Of a stretch of 22,910 nucleotides of DNA, positions 15,984 to 22,835 are shown piece after piece (within the stretch, counting starts at the first letter, position 1; every line of letters starts with the position of its first letter). This stretch comes from Zhenhengia yiwuensis (lineage in GTDB: Bacteria > Bacillota > Clostridia > Lachnospirales > Cellulosilyticaceae): NCBI RefSeq assembly GCF_014384995.1, contig NZ_JACRSY010000042.1, positions 1 through 22,910 of the forward strand. Direction: 5' to 3'. Below the pieces are notes generated by a model that searched no databases, was not told where the DNA came from, and was given only the letters and a program-made list of their open reading frames with translations. A program made the position numbers and the translations under genes.

Positions 15984-16035
15984 CAAAATCCCAGTTTTTA
16001 GAATTGTAGAAATCGGAAGTTAGGAGACTAATATT

Positions 16036-16578
16036 ATGAAAGGGTTTGAACGTAAAAATCAATTATTTTCTCTTTGCGGATTGAATTGCGGACTATGCCC
16101 TATGCTTTTAGGAAATTACTGTGGCGGTTGTGGTAATGGTAATCAATCATGCAAAATTGCGAAATGCAGTCTTGAACATGGAAAGATTGAATATTGCTAT
16201 GAATGCAAACAATACCCATGTGAAAAATATCAACACATTGGTGACTATGATATTTTTATTACGAGCAGACGACAAAAAGCAGATTTAGAAAGAGCGAAAA
16301 ACATAGGCATTGAGCAATATAATCTTGAACAGCAGGAAAAAATACAAATTCTTTCTTACTTACTTTCTAACTATAATGATGGGCGCAGAAAAAATTTCTT
16401 TTGTGTGGCAGTCAATTTATTAGAACTTTCAGAGATACAAGAAGCGATAAAACAAATACAATCCAATGATAAATTGTCATCATTACCATTTAAGACACAA
16501 TGTTTGTATGTGGTAGAGGTGTTTCAAAAGATTGCCGACAGAAGAAATATAAAACTAAAACTTATCAAGAAGAAGTAG
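16036..16578 (+). CDS. Cys-rich DUF3795-type protein B
   Basis: This 180-residue protein shares the DUF3795-like N-terminal half with its neighbour: FSLCGLNCGLCPMLL, YCGGCGNGNQSC, AKCSLEHG, and YCYECKQYPCEKYQHI. It has a different, mostly helical C-terminal half (about 85-180) with no cysteine cluster. The function is unknown; the cysteines suggest metal binding. TAGGAG at 16020-16025 precedes the ATG. It is probably co-transcribed with the gene 52 bases upstream, and a strong terminator follows, closing the cargo unit. Confidence 0.75.
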   Translation: MKGFERKNQLFSLCGLNCGLCPMLLGNYCGGCGNGNQSCKIAKCSLEHGKIEYCYECKQYPCEKYQHIGDYDIFITSRRQKADLERAKNIGIEQYNLEQQEKIQILSYLLSNYNDGRRKNFFCVAVNLLELSEIQEAIKQIQSNDKLSSLPFKTQCLYVVEVFQKIADRRNIKLKLIKKK

Positions 16579-16618
16579 TTTATAAATTCCAGTTTGATAA
16601 CTTCATATCTATGCACAC

Positions 16619-16652
16619 AAAGCAGTTAGTCTATACGATTGACTGCTTTTTT
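16619..16652 (+). terminator. Intrinsic terminator between cargo and coupling-protein gene
   Basis: A 13-bp stem (16619-16631 with 16637-16649, two G-U pairs) with loop TATAC is followed by a T-run. It would limit transcription from the DUF3795 unit into orf21. Confidence 0.85.
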
Positions 16653-16678
16653 CATATCCAGAAAGGAGTGATTGATTT

Positions 16679-18058
16679 ATGCGAATGATTTGGAATAAAG
16701 GACACCGTATCAGAGCCAGCGACAAGCACCTTGTCTACCATTTTTCCATAGGGACGCTTCTGTTTGTATTCGTGGTGTTTCTTCTGCTACTGAATATTAA
16801 ACAGCTCATGCGTACCGATTGGGAGCATATCAGCTTGTTAGAGAACGGCTTGACGCTTTCCCCTTACAACTTCATAACCATACTGATAGCGACTGGTGTT
16901 TGTGCATTGGTCGCTTTTCTGTATTACCGCTTCTGTTACGATAGTTTCAAGAAGCTCCTGCACCGTCAAAAGCTGGCAAGAATGGTGCTGGAAAACAAGT
17001 GGTATGAAGCCGACACCGTTCAAAATGACGGATTTTTCACTGACCTGCAAAGCAGATCAAGGGAAAAAATCGTCTGGTTTCCAAAGATTTACTATCAAAT
17101 GGAAAAGGGACTGCTTCATATCCGCTGTGAAATTACGCTGGGAAAGTATCAAGACCAGCTTTTACGGTTAGAGGACAAGCTGGAAAGTGGCTTGTATTGT
17201 GAGCTGACCGACAAGACCTTACATGACGGTTATATCGAATACACTCTGCTTTATGATATGATTGCGAACCGCATTACCATTGATGAAGTACGGGCAGAAA
17301 ACGGCTGTCTTAGACTGATGAAAAATCTTGTGTGGGAATATGACGCACTTCCTCACGCCTTGATTGCTGGTGGAACGGGTGGCGGTAAAACTTATTTCCT
17401 GCTGACGCTCATTGAAGCTCTACTGCATACTGACGCTATCCTCTACATTTTAGACCCAAAGAACAGCGACCTTGCGGACTTGGGAACAGTCATGGGAAAT
17501 GTATATCACACAAAAGAAGAAATGATAGATTGCGTCAATGCCTTTTATGACGGTATGGTACAACGAAGCGAAGAAATGAAGCGACACCCAAACTATAAGA
17601 CGGGCGAAAACTACGCCTATCTGGAACTGCCACCCTGCTTTCTTATCTTTGATGAATATGTGGCATTTTTTGAAATGCTGGGGACAAAAGAAAGTGTGAG
17701 TTTACTTAGCCAGCTAAAGAAAATCGTCATGCTGGGACGGCAAGCAGGATATTTCCTTATTGTTGCCTGCCAGCGTCCAGACGCAAAATATTTCTCGGAC
17801 GGTATCAGAGATAATTTCAACTTCCGTGTGGGATTGGGGCGTATCAGTGAATTAGGTTACGGTATGCTGTTTGGTTCTGATGTGAAGAAACAGTTTTTCC
17901 AGAAACGTATCAAGGGGCGTGGCTATTGTGATGTAGGAACAAGCGTCATAAGTGAATTTTACACGCCTTTAGTACCGAAAGGACATGATTTTTTACAGAC
18001 AATCGGCAGGCTTGCACAAGAAAGACAAGTCATGCCAGAACAACAAGAAAAGGAGTGA
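16679..18058 (+). CDS. FtsK/SpoIIIE-type conjugative coupling ATPase (Tn916 Orf21-like)
   Basis: This 459-residue protein is the coupling protein that brings the relaxase-DNA complex to the mating channel and pumps DNA. Two membrane segments (about 21-40 and 63-84) anchor it. A cytoplasmic P-loop ATPase follows, with Walker A GGTGGGKT at 231-238, ILDPKNSDL at about 257-265, Walker B FLIFDEYVAF (Asp325-Glu326), and GRQAGYFLIVACQRPDAKYF, which is typical of FtsK-like Tcp proteins. Length matches Tn916 Orf21. GAAAGGAG at 16661-16668 precedes the start; an ATG two codons later is also possible. It lies between the DUF961 and relaxase genes as in Tn916. Confidence 0.92.
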   Translation: MRMIWNKGHRIRASDKHLVYHFSIGTLLFVFVVFLLLLNIKQLMRTDWEHISLLENGLTLSPYNFITILIATGVCALVAFLYYRFCYDSFKKLLHRQKLARMVLENKWYEADTVQNDGFFTDLQSRSREKIVWFPKIYYQMEKGLLHIRCEITLGKYQDQLLRLEDKLESGLYCELTDKTLHDGYIEYTLLYDMIANRITIDEVRAENGCLRLMKNLVWEYDALPHALIAGGTGGGKTYFLLTLIEALLHTDAILYILDPKNSDLADLGTVMGNVYHTKEEMIDCVNAFYDGMVQRSEEMKRHPNYKTGENYAYLELPPCFLIFDEYVAFFEMLGTKESVSLLSQLKKIVMLGRQAGYFLIVACQRPDAKYFSDGIRDNFNFRVGLGRISELGYGMLFGSDVKKQFFQKRIKGRGYCDVGTSVISEFYTPLVPKGHDFLQTIGRLAQERQVMPEQQEKE

Positions 18059-18068
18059 AAGAATAACT

Positions 18069-18473
18069 ATGGGTTATTTACAAATGCAACTAATGAATGA
18101 AACATCAGAAGCAATTACAATCGATATTTGCTTAAACATTGATAAATTTTATGCTGATTTAGACTTTACCGCAAATAGCGACTTTGAAAAATGGGACGAA
18201 TATCCTTTTGAGCGTTTCCATGAAAAAATGAGAGAAATTTTAGAGAAAATTGAAAACAAACAGCAGGAATTACCGCTGTTATTTTCTATTCCTTTGGACG
18301 AAGAAATGTCATTCTTGAATGTTACATTTTGCTACAATTTTATTGTCATGGATAAAGCCTTGCTTCTGCATACACAACATGAATTTGAACTTGATAGCGA
18401 AGCCTTAGAAATATGCAGAAATGAAGATATAGACTGTGTTGTCTTGTATCTTGGTATGAATACTGTTATGTAA
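18069..18473 (+). CDS. Unrecognised acidic protein between coupling protein and oriT
   Basis: I do not recognise this 134-residue protein. It is acidic (many Asp and Glu), has no signal peptide or membrane segment, and begins MGYLQMQLMNETSEAITIDICL. The start ATG 18069 follows AAAAGGAG (18048-18055) at a slightly long spacing, 10 bases after the coupling-protein stop, so it belongs to the same transcript. It is more AT-rich than its neighbours, and I recall no equivalent in Tn916 itself. It could be an accessory regulator of transfer or an anti-defence protein; nothing in the sequence supports either. Confidence 0.65.
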   Translation: MGYLQMQLMNETSEAITIDICLNIDKFYADLDFTANSDFEKWDEYPFERFHEKMREILEKIENKQQELPLLFSIPLDEEMSFLNVTFCYNFIVMDKALLLHTQHEFELDSEALEICRNEDIDCVVLYLGMNTVM

Positions 18474-18540
18474 GTTCATACAGCAAGGCAGGACGGGACG
18501 GCGACGTGCGAAGCGAAAGGCGACGGCACGGACTAGCCGT

Positions 18541-18568
18541 TGCTGGTGTGGCGTTAGCCACGCCAGCA
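18541..18568 (+). repeat. Strong GC-rich hairpin upstream of oriT
   Basis: A 12-bp stem (TGCTGGTGTGGC at 18541-18552 with GCCACGCCAGCA at 18557-18568, one G-U pair) has a GTTA loop. It lies 6 bases before the oriT inverted repeat, within a GC-rich patch (about 18488-18570) that also has a CGTGC/GCACG repeat (18505-18509, 18526-18530). It is probably part of the origin-of-transfer region. Confidence 0.7.
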
Positions 18569-18573
18569 GAGAA

Positions 18574-18598
18574 ACCCCTCGGTATCTAACAGAGGGGT
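18574..18598 (+). other. oriT: Origin of transfer (oriT), Tn916/ICEBs1 type
   Basis: A 7-bp perfect inverted repeat ACCCCTC (18574-18580) and GAGGGGT (18592-18598) encloses GGTATCTAACA. From memory, oriT of Tn916 and ICEBs1 is a C-run/CTAACA/G-run repeat of this form, located just upstream of the relaxase gene. Here it lies 120 bases before the MobT gene. I do not assign the exact nick position. Confidence 0.75.
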
Positions 18599-18674
18599 AC
18601 GTTTGCAAATAGGCAATAGACAAAAAACATAGGAAACATAAGGCTTTTGGCATGGTTTTTTTACAAAATTCAGT

Positions 18675-18701
18675 TGTGAAGTCGCCTTAAAAATCTTCAC
18701 A
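18675..18701. repeat. Inverted repeat just before the relaxase gene
   Basis: TGTGAAG (18675-18681) and CTTCACA (18695-18701) form a 7-bp palindrome with a 13-base loop, 17 bases before the relaxase start. It may be an operator or part of the origin region. There is no T-run. Confidence 0.4.
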
Positions 18702-18718
18702 CTTTACAGATTGGGGGT

Positions 18719-19915
18719 ATGGTTCTGAATGAAGAACAATGGATAAAAGAATTACGGGAGAAACGGATTGCTTATGGTATCTCCCAAGGCAGGCTGGCGG
18801 TGGCTTCTGGTATCACAAGGGAATATCTCAACAAGATAGAAAGCGGAAAAATGAAGCCGTCAAAGGAACTTCTTAATACTCTGCATAAGGAACTGACAAG
18901 GTTCAATCCAGAAGCACCGCTTACCATGCTGTTTGATTATGTGAAAATTCGTTTTCCCACGCTGGATATACAGCACATCATCAAAGATATATTAAAACTG
19001 AATATCAATTATATGCTCCATGAAGATTATGGACATTACAGCTATACGGAGCATTATTCTTTAGGGGACATCTTTATCTATACGTCGGCTGACGAAGAAA
19101 AAGGTGTCCTTTTAGAGTTAAAAGGGCGTGGTTGCCGACAGTTTGAAAGTTACCTGCTGGCACAGCAAAGAAGCTGGTATGACTTCCTTATGGACGTACT
19201 TGTAGACGGTGGTGTGATGAAGCGTATCGACCTTGCTATCAACGACCATACGGGCATTTTGGATATTCCAGAGCTTGCGGAAAAATGCAGGAAACGGGAA
19301 TATATCGGAAAGTCCAAAAGTTACAAGTTTTATCAGTCGGGCGAGCTTATCAAGCACAGAGAGGACGACAGGGAATATATGGGACGTACGCTTTATCTTG
19401 GTTCGCTGAAATCAGATGTGTATTTCTGTATCTATGAAAAAGACTATGAGCAGTACGTCAAGTTAGGGGCACCGCTGGAAGAAGCGGATATTATCAACCG
19501 TTTTGAAATACGGCTTCGCAATGAACGAGCCTATTATGCAGTACGAGATTTGCTGACGTATTATGACGCAGAGCAGACCGCATTTTCTATCATCAATCAG
19601 TATGTGCGGTTTGTTGATGAAGAACCCGACAAGCGAAAAAATGACTGGAAACTCAATGACCGCTGGGCTTGGTTTATCGGGGATAATCGGCAAAGTCTGA
19701 AGCTTACAACAAAACCAGAACCTTACACCTTAGACCGTACATTGCGTTGGGTACAAAGGCAGGTAGCACCGACCTTGAAAATGCTGAAAAAGATTGATAA
19801 GGGAAATGGTACAGACTACATGGAAACTATCGAAAAGCAGGCAACCTTGAGTGAAAAACATGAAATGATAATCAAACAGCAGACGACCCCTGCAAAAGAT
19901 TTGGTGGAACGTTAG
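18719..19915 (+). CDS. MobT relaxase / replication initiation factor (Tn916 Orf20-like)
   Basis: This 398-residue protein is the relaxase that nicks oriT and starts rolling-circle transfer and replication. It has an N-terminal helix-turn-helix (about 7-55, ISQGRLAVASGITREYLNKIESG) and a Rep_trans nuclease domain (about 75-330). LKGRGCRQFE, the metal-binding DLAINDHTG and the YFCIYEKDYEQ motif are visible; Tyr239 in the last is a candidate nucleophile, by analogy with rolling-circle initiators. Sequence and length closely resemble Tn916 Orf20 as I recall it. The start is uncertain: ATG 18719 has a G-run (18713-18717) only one base upstream, which is too close to be a normal site. No other nearby start keeps the whole helix-turn-helix. 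Confidence 0.92.
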   Translation: MVLNEEQWIKELREKRIAYGISQGRLAVASGITREYLNKIESGKMKPSKELLNTLHKELTRFNPEAPLTMLFDYVKIRFPTLDIQHIIKDILKLNINYMLHEDYGHYSYTEHYSLGDIFIYTSADEEKGVLLELKGRGCRQFESYLLAQQRSWYDFLMDVLVDGGVMKRIDLAINDHTGILDIPELAEKCRKREYIGKSKSYKFYQSGELIKHREDDREYMGRTLYLGSLKSDVYFCIYEKDYEQYVKLGAPLEEADIINRFEIRLRNERAYYAVRDLLTYYDAEQTAFSIINQYVRFVDEEPDKRKNDWKLNDRWAWFIGDNRQSLKLTTKPEPYTLDRTLRWVQRQVAPTLKMLKKIDKGNGTDYMETIEKQATLSEKHEMIIKQQTTPAKDLVER

Positions 19916-19927
19916 GAGTGATAAAAA

Positions 19928-20062
19928 ATGTGGGAATTAGTAAAAGACTTCCTGCTGGTATCTATGGGAATGGGTATCGGCGTAGTATTGATGTGTATTT
20001 TGAGTGTCGGCAAAGAAGTTGACTATAAAATGAAACAATTAAAAGAAAGCGAGGATAATTAA
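19928..20062 (+). CDS. Small membrane protein, DUF3789-like
   Basis: This 44-residue protein has one membrane segment (about 6-27, VKDFLLVSMGMGIGVVLMCIL) and a charged C-terminus ending KQLKESEDN. It resembles the DUF3789 peptides found beside relaxases in Tn916-family elements of clostridia. AGGAGTG overlapping the relaxase stop precedes the ATG, and the stop codon abuts the next start, so it is within the transfer operon. The function is unknown; it is probably a minor membrane component of the transfer apparatus. Confidence 0.72.
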   Translation: MWELVKDFLLVSMGMGIGVVLMCILSVGKEVDYKMKQLKESEDN

Positions 20063-20284
20063 ATGAATTTCGGGCAAAATTTGTATCAATGGTTTTTAAG
20101 CAACGCACAGAGCTTAGTGCTTATGGCAATCGTGGTAATCGGTATCTATTTAGGGTTTAAGCGTGAGTTTTCAAAGCTAATTGGATTTTGGGTAGTTGCC
20201 CTTATTGCTGTCGGCTTGGTATTCAATGCCAGCGGTGTGAAAGACGTACTCTTAGAGCTGTTTAACAAGATTATCGGGGCATAG
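20063..20284 (+). CDS. Small membrane transfer protein (Tn916 Orf19-like, TcpD-like)
   Basis: This 73-residue protein has two membrane segments (about 17-33 and 38-55) and a short amphipathic C-terminal helix (VKDVLLELFNKIIGA). Its size and position after the relaxase match the small membrane protein (Orf19) of Tn916, which I believe is a TcpD-like channel subunit. The start directly follows the preceding stop (TAA-ATG), with GAGG about 8 bases before. In Tn916 the anti-restriction gene ardA comes next; here the AT-rich DUF6414-like/AAA unit takes that place. Confidence 0.72.
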   Translation: MNFGQNLYQWFLSNAQSLVLMAIVVIGIYLGFKREFSKLIGFWVVALIAVGLVFNASGVKDVLLELFNKIIGA

Positions 20285-20300
20285 TTCGAACGTAACTCTT

Positions 20301-20329
20301 TTGTAAAATGCTCAACTAAATGATATAAT
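20301..20329 (+). promoter_or_regulatory. Near-consensus promoter of the DUF6414-like/AAA unit
   Basis: TTGTAA (20301-20306) and TATAAT (20324-20329) are separated by 17 bases, with a TGA extended -10 at 20321-20323. It lies about 40 bases before the first gene and should be strong and independent of the transfer operon. Confidence 0.82.
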
Positions 20330-20369
20330 GCCATTAGTACAATATTACAAATTTGAGAGGAGAATGCTA

Positions 20370-21128
20370 ATGGCAAATAACACAAAAAGTTCGAAGATGA
20401 TGAAAGTAGTTTATTTTGATGAAACAGCAGCAACAGATTATATTACTATACAGAATGGTGGACAAATTGATTGGACAAGTACAGAAAATAAAGAAAGATT
20501 AGCAAAAATGATTGCTGAAATTGATATGCAAGCTAAAGGCGGATTTAATTTATTTTCATTTATTAAAGCTTCTGTATCCGGAAATGCTAATACAAACATT
20601 GATACAAACACTAGCAAGTTAATTAAAAGCACTGTCACAAACACTCTTTTGACAGATTATATTTCAATAGCAAGTAAAGATAAAAATATTCGTCAATTTC
20701 ATAATGATGGTGTTTATGCTCCAGAAAACTCTATTTCTATGTATAGAATGTATAGTTCATACTTAAATATTGTACCCAAAGAACAAATTCCAATAGACCT
20801 TGAAGGACTTAATAATGCTCTTCTTGGCGAACGTGGATATTATCAAATGCTTTTAAATAGCGAAAAAGAGATATCTTGTGTTTTGAGATTTAATATAAAT
20901 GCATTTAAGAATGATTATAGTTTGGCTGATTTATCAAAAATGAATTTATCATATTTTGGTGTGAAAGTGGGGCAATGCACAAAAGAACAACTATCTTTAG
21001 AAAAAGAATTTGAAATAAAATCATCTACTAATGTTAAAGAAATTGTAATTGGAGAAACAAGTAGGTCTTCGATAAAGCTTTTAGATGTTTATGATATTGT
21101 GCTGGCAGGGGTGATGAGTATTGAATAA
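20370..21128 (+). CDS. DUF6414-like protein, partner of AAA ATPase
   Basis: This 252-residue soluble protein begins MMKVVYFDETAATDYITIQNGG. From memory this resembles the start of DUF6414-family proteins; the match is tentative and I know no function for the family. It has a small low-complexity Asn/Thr patch (about 70-85) and a C-terminal half of mixed strands (ISCVLRFNINAFKN, LSYFGVKVGQC). No catalytic motif, signal peptide or membrane segment is seen. The start ATG 20370 has GAGAGGAG at 20355-20362. Its end overlaps the AAA gene by 8 bases, so the two proteins are probably made in a fixed ratio and act together. It is much more AT-rich than the transfer genes. A sensor, effector or anti-defence role is possible but unproven. 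Confidence 0.6.
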   Translation: MANNTKSSKMMKVVYFDETAATDYITIQNGGQIDWTSTENKERLAKMIAEIDMQAKGGFNLFSFIKASVSGNANTNIDTNTSKLIKSTVTNTLLTDYISIASKDKNIRQFHNDGVYAPENSISMYRMYSSYLNIVPKEQIPIDLEGLNNALLGERGYYQMLLNSEKEISCVLRFNINAFKNDYSLADLSKMNLSYFGVKVGQCTKEQLSLEKEFEIKSSTNVKEIVIGETSRSSIKLLDVYDIVLAGVMSIE

Positions 21129-22227
21129 AGTAATTATATACTATGGTTCAAAGGAAAAATTCAATCAAATTATCCCAAAAGAATATAGAAATTTAACGGA
21201 TTTAGTTTATGAATCTGATAAAGACGGAAAAATCATGAAATTGGTGATACCAACTCAAAGTGGCGAATATCCGAAAGAAGAAAAGGAAGAGAAAATATTT
21301 GTAAAAAACTTTGTTATTAGTTCAGATGAATATGCTGGGGTTCGAGAACATGTTATTACAAATTTTATTAACTTCCTTGCTAAGTTTGACGTGGAAAATT
21401 TGTATATTCAGAATCCACCACTTCAAATAAGCGAACAAATTATTAGATTGTATCCGAAAGCAGAAGTGAAATATCAAAAATATAAACAATTAACAACTTC
21501 TCATTTGCTTAAAATAAATGAAGAATACGATAATAAAATTATAGGACAGGAAGATGTCAAACTTGAATTATTGCAAGCCCTTTTTCCTCTTACTATGAAA
21601 TATAGACAAAAACCTGTAGTTTTATTGTTTTATGGAGAATCTGGAATTGGAAAGACAGAAACAGCAAAATATTTAGCTAAAATTATAGGTGAACCGATAT
21701 TTAGAAAACAATTTTCAATGTATCAGAACAATCAATTTGCTACATATCTATTTGGAGGTGCACATTACGAAAAAAGTTTTGCAAAAGATTTATTAGATAG
21801 AAAATCTAATGTCTTGCTACTTGATGAATTTGATAAAGCACATCCATCTTTCCATAGTGCATTTTATCAACTTTTTGATGAAGGTATTTATGAAGACCAG
21901 AACTATTATCTAACGCTAAATAAATCCATTATAATATGTACTTCAAATTATACAGATTTAAAAGATATTGAAGACAATTTAGGTAGTGCAATTTATAATC
22001 GTTTTGATAAGATTATTCATTTCAACGATTTAAGTGTTGAATCAAAAATGAGAATTGGACAAATAACATTTGAAAAATATGAAAAAGATTTCAACTACCA
22101 CTTAAACGAAGCAACAAAGCAAAGATTGGAAGAATCATATACACAATGTGATAACGTAAGACAGATACAGCATATTATTGAGAATACTTTTGCATTATCA
22201 ACCATTTTAAGTAGAATAAAGAAATAA
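21121..22227 (+). CDS. AAA_2/Clp-type ATPase with unrecognised N-terminal region
   Basis: This 368-residue protein has an N-terminal region (1-130) that I do not recognise, then a single Clp-type AAA+ module: IGQEDVKLELLQAL (141-154), Walker A GESGIGKT (172-179), Walker B VLLLDEFDKA (231-240), sensor-1 Asn276 (CTSN) and a likely arginine finger Arg294 (IYNRFD). All ATPase residues are present, so it is probably an active unfoldase or switch. It lacks the second ring, the Clp N-domain and a ClpP-binding loop that I can see. It starts at TTG 21121, with AGGGGTGAT at 21107-21115, overlapping the DUF6414-like gene by 8 bases. The tight overlap and shared promoter suggest a two-protein system. Confidence 0.75.
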   Translation: MNKVIIYYGSKEKFNQIIPKEYRNLTDLVYESDKDGKIMKLVIPTQSGEYPKEEKEEKIFVKNFVISSDEYAGVREHVITNFINFLAKFDVENLYIQNPPLQISEQIIRLYPKAEVKYQKYKQLTTSHLLKINEEYDNKIIGQEDVKLELLQALFPLTMKYRQKPVVLLFYGESGIGKTETAKYLAKIIGEPIFRKQFSMYQNNQFATYLFGGAHYEKSFAKDLLDRKSNVLLLDEFDKAHPSFHSAFYQLFDEGIYEDQNYYLTLNKSIIICTSNYTDLKDIEDNLGSAIYNRFDKIIHFNDLSVESKMRIGQITFEKYEKDFNYHLNEATKQRLEESYTQCDNVRQIQHIIENTFALSTILSRIKK

Positions 22228-22259
22228 ATATTTATTACCAAGAGAAAGGCGGTAGAATT

Positions 22260-22655
22260 ATGAAAAAATATATTTCATTGTTTTTATGTTTGATTTGTAT
22301 TTTAACTTTAACTGCATGTGGGAAAAAGACTGACCCTATCACGTTGCCTAAAGCAGAAAACATATTATCTGTTGATGTAACAGTTGCAGGAAAGACAGAA
22401 AATCATTTAGATAAATTCTGGATAAGTAATATGCTTTCCAATATTTCCAATTCCAAACCAACTCGCAAGGAAAGTGTCCAAGATGTCCCACAAGTTGAAT
22501 GTTATATCAAAATTGACATTCAATTTAAAACAGGTACAGATACAAGCACATTATTTGCCTATGAAGACAATGGAAAATATTATATCGAACAGCCTTATCA
22601 AGGTATCTATGAAATTGGTAGTAAACAGTATGAACAACTACAAGAAGCAGAATAG
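22260..22655 (+). CDS. Lipoprotein, DUF5301-like
   Basis: This 131-residue protein has a lipoprotein signal peptide with lipobox LTAC at 17-20 (lipidated Cys20), then KKTDPITLPKAENILSVDV. That start resembles DUF5301-type clostridial lipoproteins; I know no function for these. The rest looks like a small soluble strand-rich domain on the outer face of the membrane. The site AAAGGCGG at 22245-22252 precedes the ATG. It lies 32 bases after the AAA gene and may share its transcript, but its family is also found alone. An IS66-type element begins 60 bases after the stop. Confidence 0.75.
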   Translation: MKKYISLFLCLICILTLTACGKKTDPITLPKAENILSVDVTVAGKTENHLDKFWISNMLSNISNSKPTRKESVQDVPQVECYIKIDIQFKTGTDTSTLFAYEDNGKYYIEQPYQGIYEIGSKQYEQLQEAE

Positions 22656-22768
22656 CTTGATGTTTGTGTAGAGTGACAAATTTCAGTTTAACAACTTTAT
22701 ATGGAACATTTACAGTAAGCGGTTAATAACTGAGTATATTTCCATACTTCCTTATTAATGAGATAATT

Positions 22769-22800
22769 ACTCCAAGACATTCATTGTTTTGGAGTCTTTT
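22769..22800 (+). terminator. Terminator-like hairpin near the IS66 left end
   Basis: A 10-bp stem (ACTCCAAGAC at 22769-22778 with GTTTTGGAGT at 22786-22795, one G-U pair) is followed by C and four T. It may shield the transposase genes from outside transcription. Confidence 0.5.
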
Positions 22801-22835
22801 ACTCTAACTCTATTTGAAATAAGGAGGTACTCTTA

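Noticed and set aside
17985..18068. N-terminal extension of the 134-residue protein
   Set aside because: It would overlap the coupling-protein gene by over 70 bases; ATG 18069 follows a ribosome binding site.
18474..18718. tRNA or small protein gene in the oriT region
   Set aside because: The hairpins do not form a cloverleaf, and the only open frames lack start signals; the repeats are better explained as the transfer origin.
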